From NCBI GenBank assembly GCA_002245135.1, contig NGBS01000584.1, forward strand, positions 1 to 64,000: DNA of 64,000 nt, read 5' to 3'. Below, one piece after another: positions 1-11,800 of the stretch. Numbering within the stretch: the first letter of the stretch is position 1; every line of letters starts with the position of its first letter. The notes beneath the pieces are model-generated. The model was given only the letters and a program-made list of their open reading frames with translations, made no database searches and was not told where the DNA came from. The translations under genes were made by a program, and so were the position numbers. This stretch comes from Proteromonas lacertae (taxonomy: Eukaryota > Sar > Bigyra > Opalinata > Proteromonadidae).

Positions 1-1
1 A

Positions 2-902
2 ACTTTAATATATAGAGCAGGTTATGGTCTTTTGAATATAATGGAAATAGATACAAAACAAGGATATATTCCTCAAGTATTATCACTTAATAATGTTACT
101 ATCAACATTAAAAAATCGAGAAGAAATAATGAAAAAAAATTGTGTCATGTTATGCAGTTATGTCTAATTTGATAGACCTTTATTATTGACTGAGTTAATA
201 GAATCAAACATTTATTTTGGAACATCTAAAATGTTTTCTATTACTATTCATCATCTGAAAAAGTAAAACAAATATTAAGATATTATAGTAGTATTGGAGT
301 TGTTGATGTTTATCAATTTCAGACAGATGATTTCCTTAACAAGATTGAAAGTAGCAGAGAAGTTCAATTTTATCATCTTATCTTCTTTAAATTAAATCAT
401 TGTTTTAATGAATATAAACACAAACAAATCATATGATGTTTCTAGATTTGGAATGAAATACTTTGGCCTGTAAAATCAAAAAGTTATGATGAAATGATAA
501 AATCACTACCCAAAAGAGATTTCTTCTATTTGCATTCATATTTCTTTAAACCAGATTATAATCTCCCATATAAATATGATAAAAACACTACAGTCATACT
601 ACCTGATATTGATACTCTTTCAATAAAAGAATTTTGTCCCACTAAAGACGGCTTAGTACATAAATATATAATGTTAAATACTACTAGTTTTATTGCTACT
701 GATGTTCATGAATCTACATCAAAAACTAGTATTGTAAAAGAGTATATATCAGGTGACATTGCTTTTATCAGACACACAAGACATTATAACATTGATATAG
801 AAAAGCATTGCCCTAATACTTACAGTTGTTAAAAAGAATGTAACAAATGTTGAAAGATATATATTGGAGAAAGCAAATCAATTAATGGATAAGATATTAT
901 AA
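2..902 (+). pseudogene. GT92-like glycosyltransferase, broken
   Basis: The translated pieces run collinear with the GT92 (DUF23) family. A segment reading LLLTELIESNIYFGTSKMF is followed by VKQILRYYSSIGVVDVYQF, the usual Glu-rich and YY-x-x-G core. Next come FYHLIFFKLNHCFNEYK, the position of the family's metal-binding DxDE (here WNEILWP), and FIATDVHES...AFIRHTRHY, the family's VH...RHY tail. The first Asp of the acidic motif is gone. The frame steps near 245 and again near 825, and TGA and TAG lie in frame near 434 and 443. A short intron near 143-176 is possible. The family transfers hexoses onto glycans in the Golgi. It heads a run of glycan genes. The 5' end lies outside the window. I judge it a decayed gene, but sequence errors could mimic this. 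Confidence 0.5.
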
Positions 903-940
903 TGTAAGAATGTTATTAGTGCAATTGAGATGAAAATATG

Positions 941-1864
941 CTATTTCAGAATTCTCAACCAGTGAATCATATATATTTTCTTTACATCAAATATAATATT
1001 AGGAATTTCTATATATGTAGTGTAATTGAAGGTAATATTAGCATCAATAAATTCGAAATTTGCTCTTCTTGCCAATCTTCCAAAATACATATCTTCAGGA
1101 TAACCATAATACACTCTATCAAATTCTTCATCTAAATGAACAACTAATTTATCTATTGATTTTGATAAAAATACATATGACATTCCGCTAGGATATCTTA
1201 AATTCACATTTTTATATCCCCATATATATCCTAAAACAAATGATTTATTGTTTTTATTTAACACTTGTTTTAACATTAATTGAAGTATATTAATATTAAC
1301 AAATGTATCAGTATCCTGTTTGACTATCACATCATACAAACTTTTATACTTCTTAACCCATTTAAGAAAATTATATGTTAGAAAATGTAGATTATAATAA
1401 TTGCAATTGAAATTGAATAGAACAATATCTTGGTAAATTTTCATTTCTTTTAACAACTGAGAGTTTAATGTTTGATTATAATCTAATGCTATAAAGAATA
1501 ATACTTGAATATCCTTATATATTTTGTATATTTTTCTAAAGACATATCTATGATAGAACAATGCTATGTGTGAATGAATTGCAACTAAGATTTTAGACTT
1601 TCTTTTGATAAAGTTTGTATTATATTTTACTGTTTTATTCTCCATTTTAATTAATGTCTTATTCTTCACATAGTATGATTCAGATGTGTATCTTCTACTA
1701 TATAATATTGGTAAGTTATTATCGGTTGTATTTCTAATGTAAAACAATTCTTTCATGACAGTACTTTTAAAGTATTTCTCAGATTCATCATAAATCATGT
1801 GATTGGATTTATACAATCCTGTCGATATAATAGATATTAAAAAACAAATAATCACAATACTCAT
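941..1864 (-). CDS. GT31-family beta-1,3-glycosyltransferase
   Basis: 307 residues from ATG to TAG, without introns. Residues 1-18 form a hydrophobic signal anchor, as in type II Golgi enzymes. The GT31 landmarks appear in order: ILVAIHSH at about 90; VIVKQDTDTFVN at about 190, whose D-T-D is the metal and UDP-sugar site; LRYPSGMSYVFLSK at about 230; and YPEDMYFGRLARR at about 255, the usual ED-V-x-x-G motif. Length fits the family (300-400). It should add galactose or N-acetylglucosamine in beta-1,3 linkage to a surface glycan. The donor cannot be told from sequence. It lies convergent to the broken GT92 gene. Family assignment is confident; substrate is open. Confidence 0.8.
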   Translation of the reverse strand: MSIVIICFLISIISTGLYKSNHMIYDESEKYFKSTVMKELFYIRNTTDNNLPILYSRRYTSESYYVKNKTLIKMENKTVKYNTNFIKRKSKILVAIHSHIALFYHRYVFRKIYKIYKDIQVLFFIALDYNQTLNSQLLKEMKIYQDIVLFNFNCNYYNLHFLTYNFLKWVKKYKSLYDVIVKQDTDTFVNINILQLMLKQVLNKNNKSFVLGYIWGYKNVNLRYPSGMSYVFLSKSIDKLVVHLDEEFDRVYYGYPEDMYFGRLARRANFEFIDANITFNYTTYIEIPNIIFDVKKIYMIHWLRILK

Positions 1865-2308
1865 TTACACATTCCATTAATATCTATTCTCATTTCCTAT
1901 GAATTATTCTTAAAATATTCATTATTCATTATTTATTTGGCTTTATTAAAATGTGTTATTTTTGTGGAATTATATGTTGAGTTAGGAGTAAATGATTGAT
2001 TTTATATATGGAATACTGTATTTCTTTGAAAGAACTTTAATTGAAAAGGAATATAATCGAAGGAGGAGAAAAGAATTGTTAAGCTTTAGAGAATAATTCA
2101 ATACAAAGAAACAATTCTACATATGTTAGTTTCAATGAAAATGAAAAAATATGTATAATTTTGCATAATAATAAAAAATATAACTTCATATTATAACATT
2201 AAACATATCTATTTATTCTCATTAGATTTAGATGTTTCAGTTTCATATTGGATAATTGAATGGATAAACCCTAATAATAGAAACAATGAATAAAAATTTC
2301 CATTCCCA
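1865..2308. other. AT-rich spacer, no gene seen
   Basis: Lies between the starts and ends of two minus-strand genes. I see no open frame with recognisable content, no structured RNA and no repeat beyond A/T runs. Confidence 0.5.
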
Positions 2309-3957
2309 TTAATAGAAGTGGTTTCCTATTCCATATTCTAATACATACTCATTAATACTTACTAATTTAGTTTTGAATATACCATTTCTTTCATTTATTC
2401 TTTCAAATACTTTGTTCTGAATATTTAAATTGTTTATTGTAGCACATCCTCCACTTTTTACTTTAATTGATAAACACCCTTTTAAATGTAAATTTTTAAT
2501 ATAAACATTTCCTGTAATTACAAGTTTTGAATTGCTTTCAATAATTATATTTCCTTTTAAATGATCAATAATTCTGCTTGTTGCATTACTAATTAAAGGA
2601 TCAATATGAATAATACAATTTTCCCCTATTTTCCATCCTAATTTACATAACTTCTTGTAATTTCTAATGTATAAATTATTCTCTCCACTATCTGGTGTAT
2701 AAAAATCAGAATTATCAGATATTTCTTTCACTGGATTAAAAGCATATTCACACTTATATCTTTTGAATTTTTATCACTGAGTAGTAAATAATCCTGCAAA
2801 ACTGTTTCAATTCTAAATGATTTAAAATCTTTCGATAATACATATTCTGGTAATGATTTATTTCTTTCATGTAGAGTATTATAATATTTATCTAATTCAA
2901 AACATATTATATTAGTTACAGCTGGATATAATGATTCTGATTTATCACAAGAATTTATATCTTCTCCTAACAATTTTGGTAAAAGAGAATAATCTATTGC
3001 CCTTACATTATAAAATCTACCATTTTCTTCACATGAACATAGAATTGATGCTTTCTCTCCTTTACATCTTTCTACAGTTAAATAATTTACATCTACTCCA
3101 TTATCTATTGTACTTCCAATTAATACTGGAATTGCTTCAAATGCTAATGAATTTGTGTCTTGAAAAATAACTAGATATTTAACACCTTTAGACTTCCATA
3201 TATCTAACACTCCTTTCTACAATATAATTACATTTATACAGAGTATAACAGATTATGAATATCACCATGCCCATGTGGTTTACTTATTATTTTGCTATCT
3301 TCATATAACAAGTTGCAATCTTCATCACCAAATGATGGTACATTAATTTGCTGAATAATTATTACATCATTCTTATTTAAACCAAAATAATTGTTCTCTT
3401 CAAGATAATGTTTAACTCTTTTATCAGTAGATTGCGAAGTCATTATACAAATATGAATTGATTGATTTGTACTAATTTGATATGATTTTATATATTTAAA
3501 ATATAGGTTGAGATAAGATAAACCACTTATTTGATCCACATTTAAAGCTAACTTTCAATATAATACATGAATTTATACTTTAATTGAATTAAAATTTAGT
3601 CTCTCACCTAATCCTCCTGCAACAAGCACAAATCCACATTCATTTATATTATTTATTCCAATTCTTTCATATTTTTTAAAAGATTCGTCTAAATAACTGA
3701 TATTCATACTTTGAGAGAGTGATATATTATTAATTTTAATACAATTATCATTTTTATATTTATTCACTATAATTTTAGCTCTTCTTCTATATTCTATTAT
3801 TCCTTCTTCTAATATATGATTGTAATACACAATCTCATTGCATATACTTTTTAATTCTAGAATAAATCAGGATAATACTTTTATTCTTTCTTGTATATTC
3901 GATTATTCTTGTCTGTTTGCAGGATAAAAGTAAATAATATCCATAATAATATAACAT
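2309..3957 (-). CDS. UDP-sugar pyrophosphorylase (USP-like)
   Basis: About 530 residues in several exons, matching broad-specificity UDP-sugar pyrophosphorylases of plants and trypanosomatids. These make UDP-sugars from UTP and sugar-1-phosphates in the cytosol. Visible motifs in order: FVLVAGGLGERL (nucleotide-binding loop, near 3610-3650), ICIMTSQSTD, NYFGL, KPHGHGDIHNLLYS (near 3240-3290), YLVIFQDTNSLAF (near 3170), AFNPVKEI and SGENNLYIRN. Introns are tiny: near 3863-3884 (22 nt), 3552-3578 (27 nt, ending AAAG) and a 23-nt one just before LDIWKSKG near 3214. The best start is the ATG at 3957, giving a hydrophobic N-terminus. Near 2765 the frame steps by one base between the SDKNS and RYKCEYAFNPVK parts with no intron visible; this is an indel or an error. 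It would supply donors to the flanking transferases. Confidence 0.8.
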
Positions 3958-4013
3958 AAAATCTGAAAATAACATATTAAATATCTAAAAACTAATAAAC
4001 AAGCATACTAACT

Positions 4014-4841
4014 TCAATATTTTACAGGATGATATAACATATTTTTGATAGAATTGTCTTTTAACAACATCTCTAATTCTTCTTTTGTATTAATTATTTT
4101 TCCAAAACCTTTATCTTTATCATAATCTCTTTTATCCATCTTTCTTATGCTCAATTTATAATATAATGCAGTTTCTAATATCATTTGTTCCACTTGAGCA
4201 TGTCTTTTTAGTTCAAATTCTCTTCTTAATGCATTTCTCAACTTTTTTGATAGTCTGTGAACATGAGTAGCAATATAATATGATTCATTAGATCTGCTTT
4301 TTCTATATTCTTCTGTTACACAATCATGCCAACCTTTTGTAAAATATGGAGGATCACTATAGATTAATAAATCTTCATCAAATTTATCATATTTTTTAAA
4401 GAAATTATATATATTTCCTGTATAAACAACATCTTGATCAAATACCCATAAATATTTATAATTTAAATGATATATATCATCCCATAGTAAATAATGTTCA
4501 GAATGTAATAGCCACATATAAAAAGTATCAGGTCTGTTTCTACAGAATCCACCCATTCTCTTTACTTCTGGATATTTTTCAATTACCAATTTTCTATCTA
4601 CACAATAAGTAACTATTCCATTACTGCTGTTACTAAATACATCTGTTAATATCACTACTTCATATTTACTTGGTAATTGATTTTTATATGTTTTTATTCT
4701 TTCAATTTGATTTTTTGTAGGTGAAGAAACTCTAAATAATAAGACTATTGTATAGATTGGATTTGTATGGAAATACTAAAAATAGATAAAACTAAATAAA
4801 AAAGTAATGTTAAAGCCATTTACACCAATTCTGTATTTCAT
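4014..4841 (-). CDS. Probable DxD-type Golgi glycosyltransferase
   Basis: About 250 residues in two exons. Exon 1 is only MKYRIG (ATG at 4841), followed by a 48-nt intron ending TTTTTAG near 4776. Exon 2 starts YFHTNPIYTIVLLFRVSSPT and reads on to a TGA at 4014. The centre holds KYLWVFDQDVVYTGNI, a D-Q-D acidic motif with a shape like GT-A metal sites, and YFTKGWHDC further on. This resembles the loosely defined DUF3405-type transferases, but I cannot place it firmly. In another frame the intron reads as a signal-anchor-like peptide beginning MALTLLFYLVLSIF, so the true N-terminus may differ. Its neighbours, a nucleotide-sugar enzyme and acyltransferases, support a glycan role. Confidence 0.5.
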
Positions 4842-4889
4842 TTCATCTACATCCTGTAGATATAATATATTATTCTTTTGTTAAACGAT

Positions 4890-6566
4890 ATGAAAATAAG
4901 GTACGATGTTCTTTTTCTAAGATTTCTTGCTATTCTTTCTATTATATTTTTTCATTTTAATGAGAAATTATTTCAAGGTGGATATTTGGGAGTAGATATA
5001 CTACTTGTATTAACTAGTGTTTTAAACATTAACTCAATAATGTATAATAGCGAAAAAGGATGTTATTCATATATTGAATATATAGTGAAAAAGAGTAAAA
5101 GATTACTCCCATCATCCTTGTTAGTATTGTATATTTGTAAAAATCATGTTTTAGATGTTTTTGAGATATGTTCAGTGTTATTCTTTACTTCAAATTATTA
5201 TTATTACAAAAAGAATGTTGATTATTTTCATCAGTATGATTTACCATCACCTATTCTACACTACTGGTGTTTATCCCTTGAATATCAATTTTACTTCATC
5301 ATTCCTTTTGTATTAAGAATCAAATATAACAAATACATAATTGCTTCGCTAATCCTCATTTCTTTAGGTATATATTTTGCAAATGTGAGTGTTAACATCT
5401 CTTATTGCTATTACTGTTTATTACCTAGATTATATCAATTTTTAATAGTATATTTTGTTACAGTAAGAGAAGAAGAAACAAATCGAATATTATTCAGTAT
5501 AATTATGACTGTAACACATATACTACTATTAATGTGGTGTAAAAGCGAATGTATATTTTCTCATTTAATATACACATTAATCATAATTGTAACTATCTAC
5601 AGCAATTGTCTAAATAATAATAAATACTATATATTGGATTATTTCTCAAAAATATCATATTCATTATACTTTGTTCATTATCCTATAATAATACTATGTA
5701 ACAATACTATATTTTCAAAGGTGGTGATAATTTTAACATCATCAATAGTGATTTATATTATTTGTGAAAAGTATATATTATTATTATTAAATAAGATCAA
5801 CAAATACTATTTGATAATGATTTATATATCAATAACATTATTAACACATAATTGGTATAGATACAAAGAAAGTGTAAAACAAGCATTTAACTATAATGCA
5901 CAATCATTATGGAATGAATTCAGTAAATATAGAATTCCTTGCTCAGCAAAGCATGATCATTTAAATTGTAGTAAAATATTACTAATGGGAGATTCACATA
6001 TGGATCAATGGATAGTTGGCATATATAAATACTACTCACAACAGTCAATTTTGTTGTATTTTATTCTAATAAATGGGATATCTGATATTCCATCATTAAA
6101 AATGGATCATTTAATAGCAAAAGTAAGGAATTTAAAAAACATAGAATTGATAATAATGTGCAACTTAAACTATAATATTGAATTAAAGAAGGATTATAAT
6201 TTTATTAACAATTTTGACAAATATTATATTGAACTTCAGAAGAATTTAGTAAACTATTCAAATAATATAGTTATTCTAAATGATAATCCACATCTATTAA
6301 CTCCAGCTTATGAATGTTTAAACGATAATAGAACAATTGAATGTTATTGTATATTAGGAATTAATTGCACCATATCTGATATACCATTATACACCCATAA
6401 AAATATTAGAAAATGTGATATGAATAAATATTTGTGTCACAACAACAAATGCGAATACATTGTTGATAATACAATGGTATATGTTGATATTCATCATCTC
6501 ACACCAAAAAATCCTATATATAAGTGTAATATAAACAACACAGATTGTAAATGTTACATTAAATAA
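4890..6566 (+). CDS. OafA-type membrane O-acyltransferase with SGNH domain
   Basis: 558 residues in a single exon. I chose the ATG at 4890; the upstream extension has no ATG. The N-terminal half is an acyltransferase-3 membrane domain of about ten helices: IRYDVLFLRFLAILSIIFFH (family R...LR..A...V..FH), GGYLGVDILLVLTS, KRLLPS, and PILHYWCLSLEYQFYFIIPF (family WSLxxExQFY). The C-terminal part is an SGNH hydrolase-like domain. LLMGDSHMDQW near residue 370 carries the catalytic Ser, and VDIHHLTP near 540 carries the Asp-x-x-His pair. Such two-part enzymes carry acyl groups across a membrane and place them on sugars. They are best known from bacteria, with some in animals. A sister gene follows 330 bases on. 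Confidence 0.85.
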   Translation: MKIRYDVLFLRFLAILSIIFFHFNEKLFQGGYLGVDILLVLTSVLNINSIMYNSEKGCYSYIEYIVKKSKRLLPSSLLVLYICKNHVLDVFEICSVLFFTSNYYYYKKNVDYFHQYDLPSPILHYWCLSLEYQFYFIIPFVLRIKYNKYIIASLILISLGIYFANVSVNISYCYYCLLPRLYQFLIVYFVTVREEETNRILFSIIMTVTHILLLMWCKSECIFSHLIYTLIIIVTIYSNCLNNNKYYILDYFSKISYSLYFVHYPIIILCNNTIFSKVVIILTSSIVIYIICEKYILLLLNKINKYYLIMIYISITLLTHNWYRYKESVKQAFNYNAQSLWNEFSKYRIPCSAKHDHLNCSKILLMGDSHMDQWIVGIYKYYSQQSILLYFILINGISDIPSLKMDHLIAKVRNLKNIELIIMCNLNYNIELKKDYNFINNFDKYYIELQKNLVNYSNNIVILNDNPHLLTPAYECLNDNRTIECYCILGINCTISDIPLYTHKNIRKCDMNKYLCHNNKCEYIVDNTMVYVDIHHLTPKNPIYKCNINNTDCKCYIK

Positions 6567-6894
6567 AACTATAGTTATTCATCATTTATAAATTATTTAT
6601 TTCATTTAAATGTTTAAATGTATTGGAAATATAAAAACCATTCTCTACCAAATCTACTTGTTTAATCTCTTTCGACTATTTCATCAACACATATATCTTT
6701 TTAATATCTTTTAAGATTTGCTGATGATGATAAGAATAACTAATAATTCATTAGAGTTTGGTTTAATGAAATTAAATATATAGTCGTTACACATACTAAC
6801 AACATCGTAATTACGTATATTTATCAGTTTGATTGTCATTTTTATTTTTTGAGATTTTTGGTTTATTTTTGTCTTTTATAGCTTACACTATTGA
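6567..6894. other. Spacer between tandem acyltransferase genes
   Basis: AT-rich, with no frame or repeat I can support. It ends in a TTTTATAG close before the next ATG, which could be the 3' end of a 5'-leader intron. Confidence 0.4.
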
Positions 6895-8746
6895 ATGTAT
6901 TTTGGTATAATAGAATCTATAAGAGGTATTTCATGCTTATTAATTGTGTTGTACCATTTTTCTTCAAAGAATGTGCCAAATGGATTTTTATGTGTAGATC
7001 AGTTTTTAATTATATCTGGCTTTTTAATTATATTTTCAATTCATCATAATGACAGTAAATCCTTCAATGTTGTAGATTTTATGAATAAAAGAGTGAAAAG
7101 AATATTGCCATTGAAGTGTGTTATACTGTTTTATGTTTTATTGCTAAATAAGTATTATCTAAAAGAAACAGTCACAAATTTAGAAATGAATAGTTTAACA
7201 GCTTTCTTATTCTATTTTAATTTCAAACTGATTAATGATAATAGTGATTATTTTGCATCTCGTGGTATAAATTTAATATTAAATTATTGGACATTATCAG
7301 TAGAAGAACAGTACTACTTATATGTATCAGTTATATCGTTTATGACAATACTTATATCAAATACTTCTTCAATAGTATTCCATGCAACTGCTTTATTGTT
7401 ATCTTTAGCATTATTTATTTTTTACTTCAATAGAGATTATGTATTTTCATTTTACAGTATATACACAAGAATATGGGAGTTTAGTTGTGGTTCATTGATA
7501 TATTATTATGATTTTAAATTTACCAATGAAATCTGTGTGAATGTATTGTTTTTTTTTCAATTATTATTTGTATTTTCTAAAGTAAATGGATGTATATGTT
7601 TTATAATAATAAATGTAATTACATATTTTCAGATTAGATATTCTAAGAATAATGAAGGTTGTTTATTCTCTAATAATATCATTAGATTTGTTGGACGAAT
7701 ATCATACTCAATCTATCTTATCCATTATTCAAATATTCACATATTTCCTATTAAATATGCAGTATTAGCAATAATTATTGGTAGTATTAATGTATTATGT
7801 AGTAGAAAAGCCAGCTAGAAATTATATACCAGGATATATTGTAATTATATTATACATTATTTCTTTTATGGTTTACTACAAAATTTATAGGAGAGATTTT
7901 AAAATTTCACAACAAAGACATTTTGGTAAAGTATATGTAAAAGATATAGAAAATTACTTTCTTCAAGATATGTGTTGTTATGATATTATTGACTATTTAT
8001 ACATATCTAGATATAGAGTATTATTATTAGGTGATTCTCATGTATTACATTACATTAGAGCATTATATGATAATAAACAAGAAGTTGTATTATATCATTC
8101 CTATATTAATGATGGTGATCTTTATAATGGAGTATATAAAGAACTTAAATATTTATCAAAGTATAGATTTGATATGATTATTATTGCATTTTGGCAATCA
8201 GGTTATCGAAATACTACATATGAACGAAATATTTATCTTATGATAAATGAGATAAAAGATATTAGTAATAATATATTAGTAATTTCAGATAACCCTTACC
8301 TTAGTGTTAGTCCATATTCTTGTCTATCAACTCCAAAGACTTGTTATGGTATTATTGGTGTGAATTGTTCTGTTATTAAACCATACAGTCTTTCATCTTA
8401 TAAATATCCTAAAAATCTAAATGTATATGATTATAATATTGATAAACATATAATAAAAGGTAATAAATGTCTCTTTGAAGTAGATGGAATTCCAATTTAC
8501 AGAGATACTTATCACCTCACAAGTTTTTTTGTTGAGTATGTTTTAAAGGAAGAGATTCACAGACTATTAAATACAATAATGAAGAAGAATATATGGAGAG
8601 ATGAATCAATAACCAATATGACTTACCACTGTTTGGAAAGAGAACATAATATATACTGGTATGTGTGTAGAAATAACAAATATAAAAGATATAGAATACC
8701 TATCATTCACAATGGTAAAAATAGTAGAATAAAGTTGTTAGAATAA
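6895..8746 (+). CDS. OafA-type O-acyltransferase with SGNH domain, second copy
   Basis: About 610 residues in two exons. Exon 1 opens with MYFGIIESIRGISCLLIVLY and contains GFLCVDQFLIISGFLI, KRVKRILPLK and NYWTLSVEEQYYLY, all acyltransferase-3 signatures. The frame appears to break near 7785. A 22-nt intron at 7781-7802 (GTAGTATT...TATGTAG) restores the family motif as AIII-VEKPARNY, so I read it as spliced. The C-terminal half holds LLLGDSHVLHYI and YRDTYHLTSF, the two catalytic blocks of SGNH domains. The two copies differ widely, so the duplication is old. Likely task: O-acylation of a secreted or surface glycan, alongside the transferases just upstream. Confidence 0.82.
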
Positions 8747-8862
8747 TGTAAATATTTTACTTAATTGAGATTTTATTATAGAGAGTATTGTCTTTTTGAT
8801 AAACCTTCAACTATTTTTCATAAACATCACAAAACAAACATTAAAAAGAATTAAATAGACTA

Positions 8863-11800
8863 TTATTCATTTTTCTTAAACCTTCCATATCTCAATGTAC
8901 CACTTCCTCCTTCAAAAGTTCTCTTTTTATTTTCTGTACTATTCTTCAATGTTCTATATTTTGTCTTATATAAAGCAGATCGTTGTGAAGATGATAATAG
9001 AGATTCATCTTCACTCTTCTTTTTATCTGAGAAGTATAAATACACTTTAATTACATCATTCAAATCTAATATATCTCTACATTCACAGTTTTGGTCAACA
9101 AATTTCCTAATTTCATCATATGACACATCAATATCAAATGTCTTTAATATATCAGGCAATTGATCAATCAAACATTTATCTGGATAATCATTGGGTTTAC
9201 ATAATCTAACAGTTACTTTTAATTTGTCAATTATCTTATTTTCTAAGTTATTCCATTTATTCTTTCTTTCTATCCATTCATAGTGATTTTGGTTGTTTTC
9301 AATTAAATAATCAATTCTATTAATAATAATATATGATATATATATATATATATTATACAATAATATAACATCACTAAATGTCAATACTGATTTATTAATT
9401 TGTTTCACCACATTCTGATATAAATCACTTCCAATATTATATCCCATCTTCTCAACAATAATATCAATTTTATCTTTCATCAATTGATTATCACCAATTG
9501 CATATTGTTCAAAATACTCTTGCAATCGTATCAAATCATCATCTAAATGAGCAATTGCTTTACTCAACTGTTGTGATATGATTTGAGTTGAATAATTTCT
9601 ACCTCCATTGATTATCTTATCAACTGGAACTGTTTTTCTCTTTAATGTCTCTTCCATTTTACTTTCCTCTTCTCCTTCTTCTTTGTGTGTATTTGCTTTG
9701 GATTCTTCTACAACTGATCTAGTCATATTCATTAATAATGTATTATGCAATTCATCTGTGATTGGTGTAATAGTTGAAGTTGTCATATTCAATGTATTGG
9801 ATAAAGTATTCATTAAATTGGCTGTATTATTAATTGGCATTATTGTTGTACCATCTCTATAAAGTCTTGGTTGATCTTCTACATCTAACCACTTTATCAT
9901 ATTCAGATTACTCAACATTCCTGTTTTCAATAATCGAATTAATTGTGTTACTACACCTAGTGGAGCTTTGAAGTTTACATATATTTCTGTATTGGATATG
10001 ACATTTAGACTTATCATTTTAAATACATTCCTACTCAGTTTCAAATCTTTCATTAATAAGTAAGTAAATTGGTCAATTCTAAATTCACCTACATCTTTAA
10101 TATCCAAACAAAACTATTTAACATAATATAATTATATATACGCATATTGATCTATCTTGTAATGTTTCTCTTCCTTGTTTATACATTTGTCTTGATGATT
10201 CTGATAATACCAATTCATCGATTGCACTTAATTCAGTCTGTGTTCCTGTCATTGACAATGGATTCAATCCATTTGTATTTAATGATGTTGTCTTAGTATT
10301 AGTAGTTGTTGTTTTCGTCTGTATATCATAGGGAATTGTTGATTTCTTGGAGACTTCTAATGTCTTTTCTGCTTGATATATTCGAGATTTCTTTTCTTCA
10401 CTTATAAATTCAGGATGTTTCTATAATAATTGATAATAATAGTAATATATATACTCTTCTACCATAATATCTTACAAAGTTTGGATCATTTCTCAACTTA
10501 TCAATCCATTCATTCCATCCTTGATCTAACAACCTGATCTGAGTTGGGAAACGGATATGTAATCGCAATAATGGTATTGGAACTTTATTATCTCTCAAAA
10601 TTCTAATGATTTGAGGATGGTTTGACTCTGCTAATAATCTTAATATTGACAATGCACTGTATCTTATCCATTGATTACTATCATAAACAGCATTACTTAT
10701 TTCTATTGGAATTACTTCATACTTTTTAACCTAATTATAATTATTAATAATTATCATATATACATGTCTTATTAATTCACTTATCAATTTCTCACAAGTT
10801 ACTCTTCTTTCTATTAATATCTTTAATAAGAATATTGCTTCACTTCTAATAGGACAAGTGTGATTATATTTAGAGAATGGAACAGGTAAGACATTGTATA
10901 ATACTTCAAATATATTTTGATCTAATAGTAATAATAATATATATTATACCTCCAATCATTTTATCAATAATATATTCAATTATTCCTGAATATAATATCT
11001 GGTTCTCTATCTTCTCATTTCCTGTTGATAGTAACACATCCCATAATCTATGTCTACAATATCTGCCTGATGGATATAAATCTAATAAATGAATATGAAC
11101 TGTACCACTGACAATACAATTCATTATATATTCTACCCATGAAGATAGATCTTCAATAAATTTCAATCCAATTCCATAGTCTGCTAATTGAGTGATAATA
11201 TTATCTTCGTTTTCTAATGGTGTAACTATCTTTGCTGATGGTGGTACTGGCTTACGTAACGTTGTAGAAGATCCAATAGGTAATTGATTTGATGTGATTT
11301 GTCTATTTGTTTCAGAATTCTTGTTCATTTCATTTTTGGTTGATGATATTTCTCCAATTATTGTTCTTCTTTTGGACAATATATCTGGTTTTAGTTTATT
11401 CATAGTCTGACTAATATCCAATGGAATTGCTGCTTTCACTGTTGTATTTTGATTATTATTAATATTTGATTCTTGAATCACATATTTATTCTCATTTTCA
11501 ATCATTTCACTTAATAACATATTAATCTTTGAAGTAACATCAACTAATGGATTAGTTACATATTTATTAAATTCAAATATTGTTCCTAACTTATCAACTA
11601 ATAATAATAAGCTATTATTACTACTATTTTCATATTTCATTAATTCTTTATTAATCACATAAAATGAGAGTGAATTCTTACCACAACCTAACATCCATTT
11701 CCATAAGTTAATTATATAATTCATCACTTCTATTTCTGTAGAAATATCATGCTTTTGTACTTTAATTGGAGCCCAAAAATCATTTATTCTATTCCAAATA

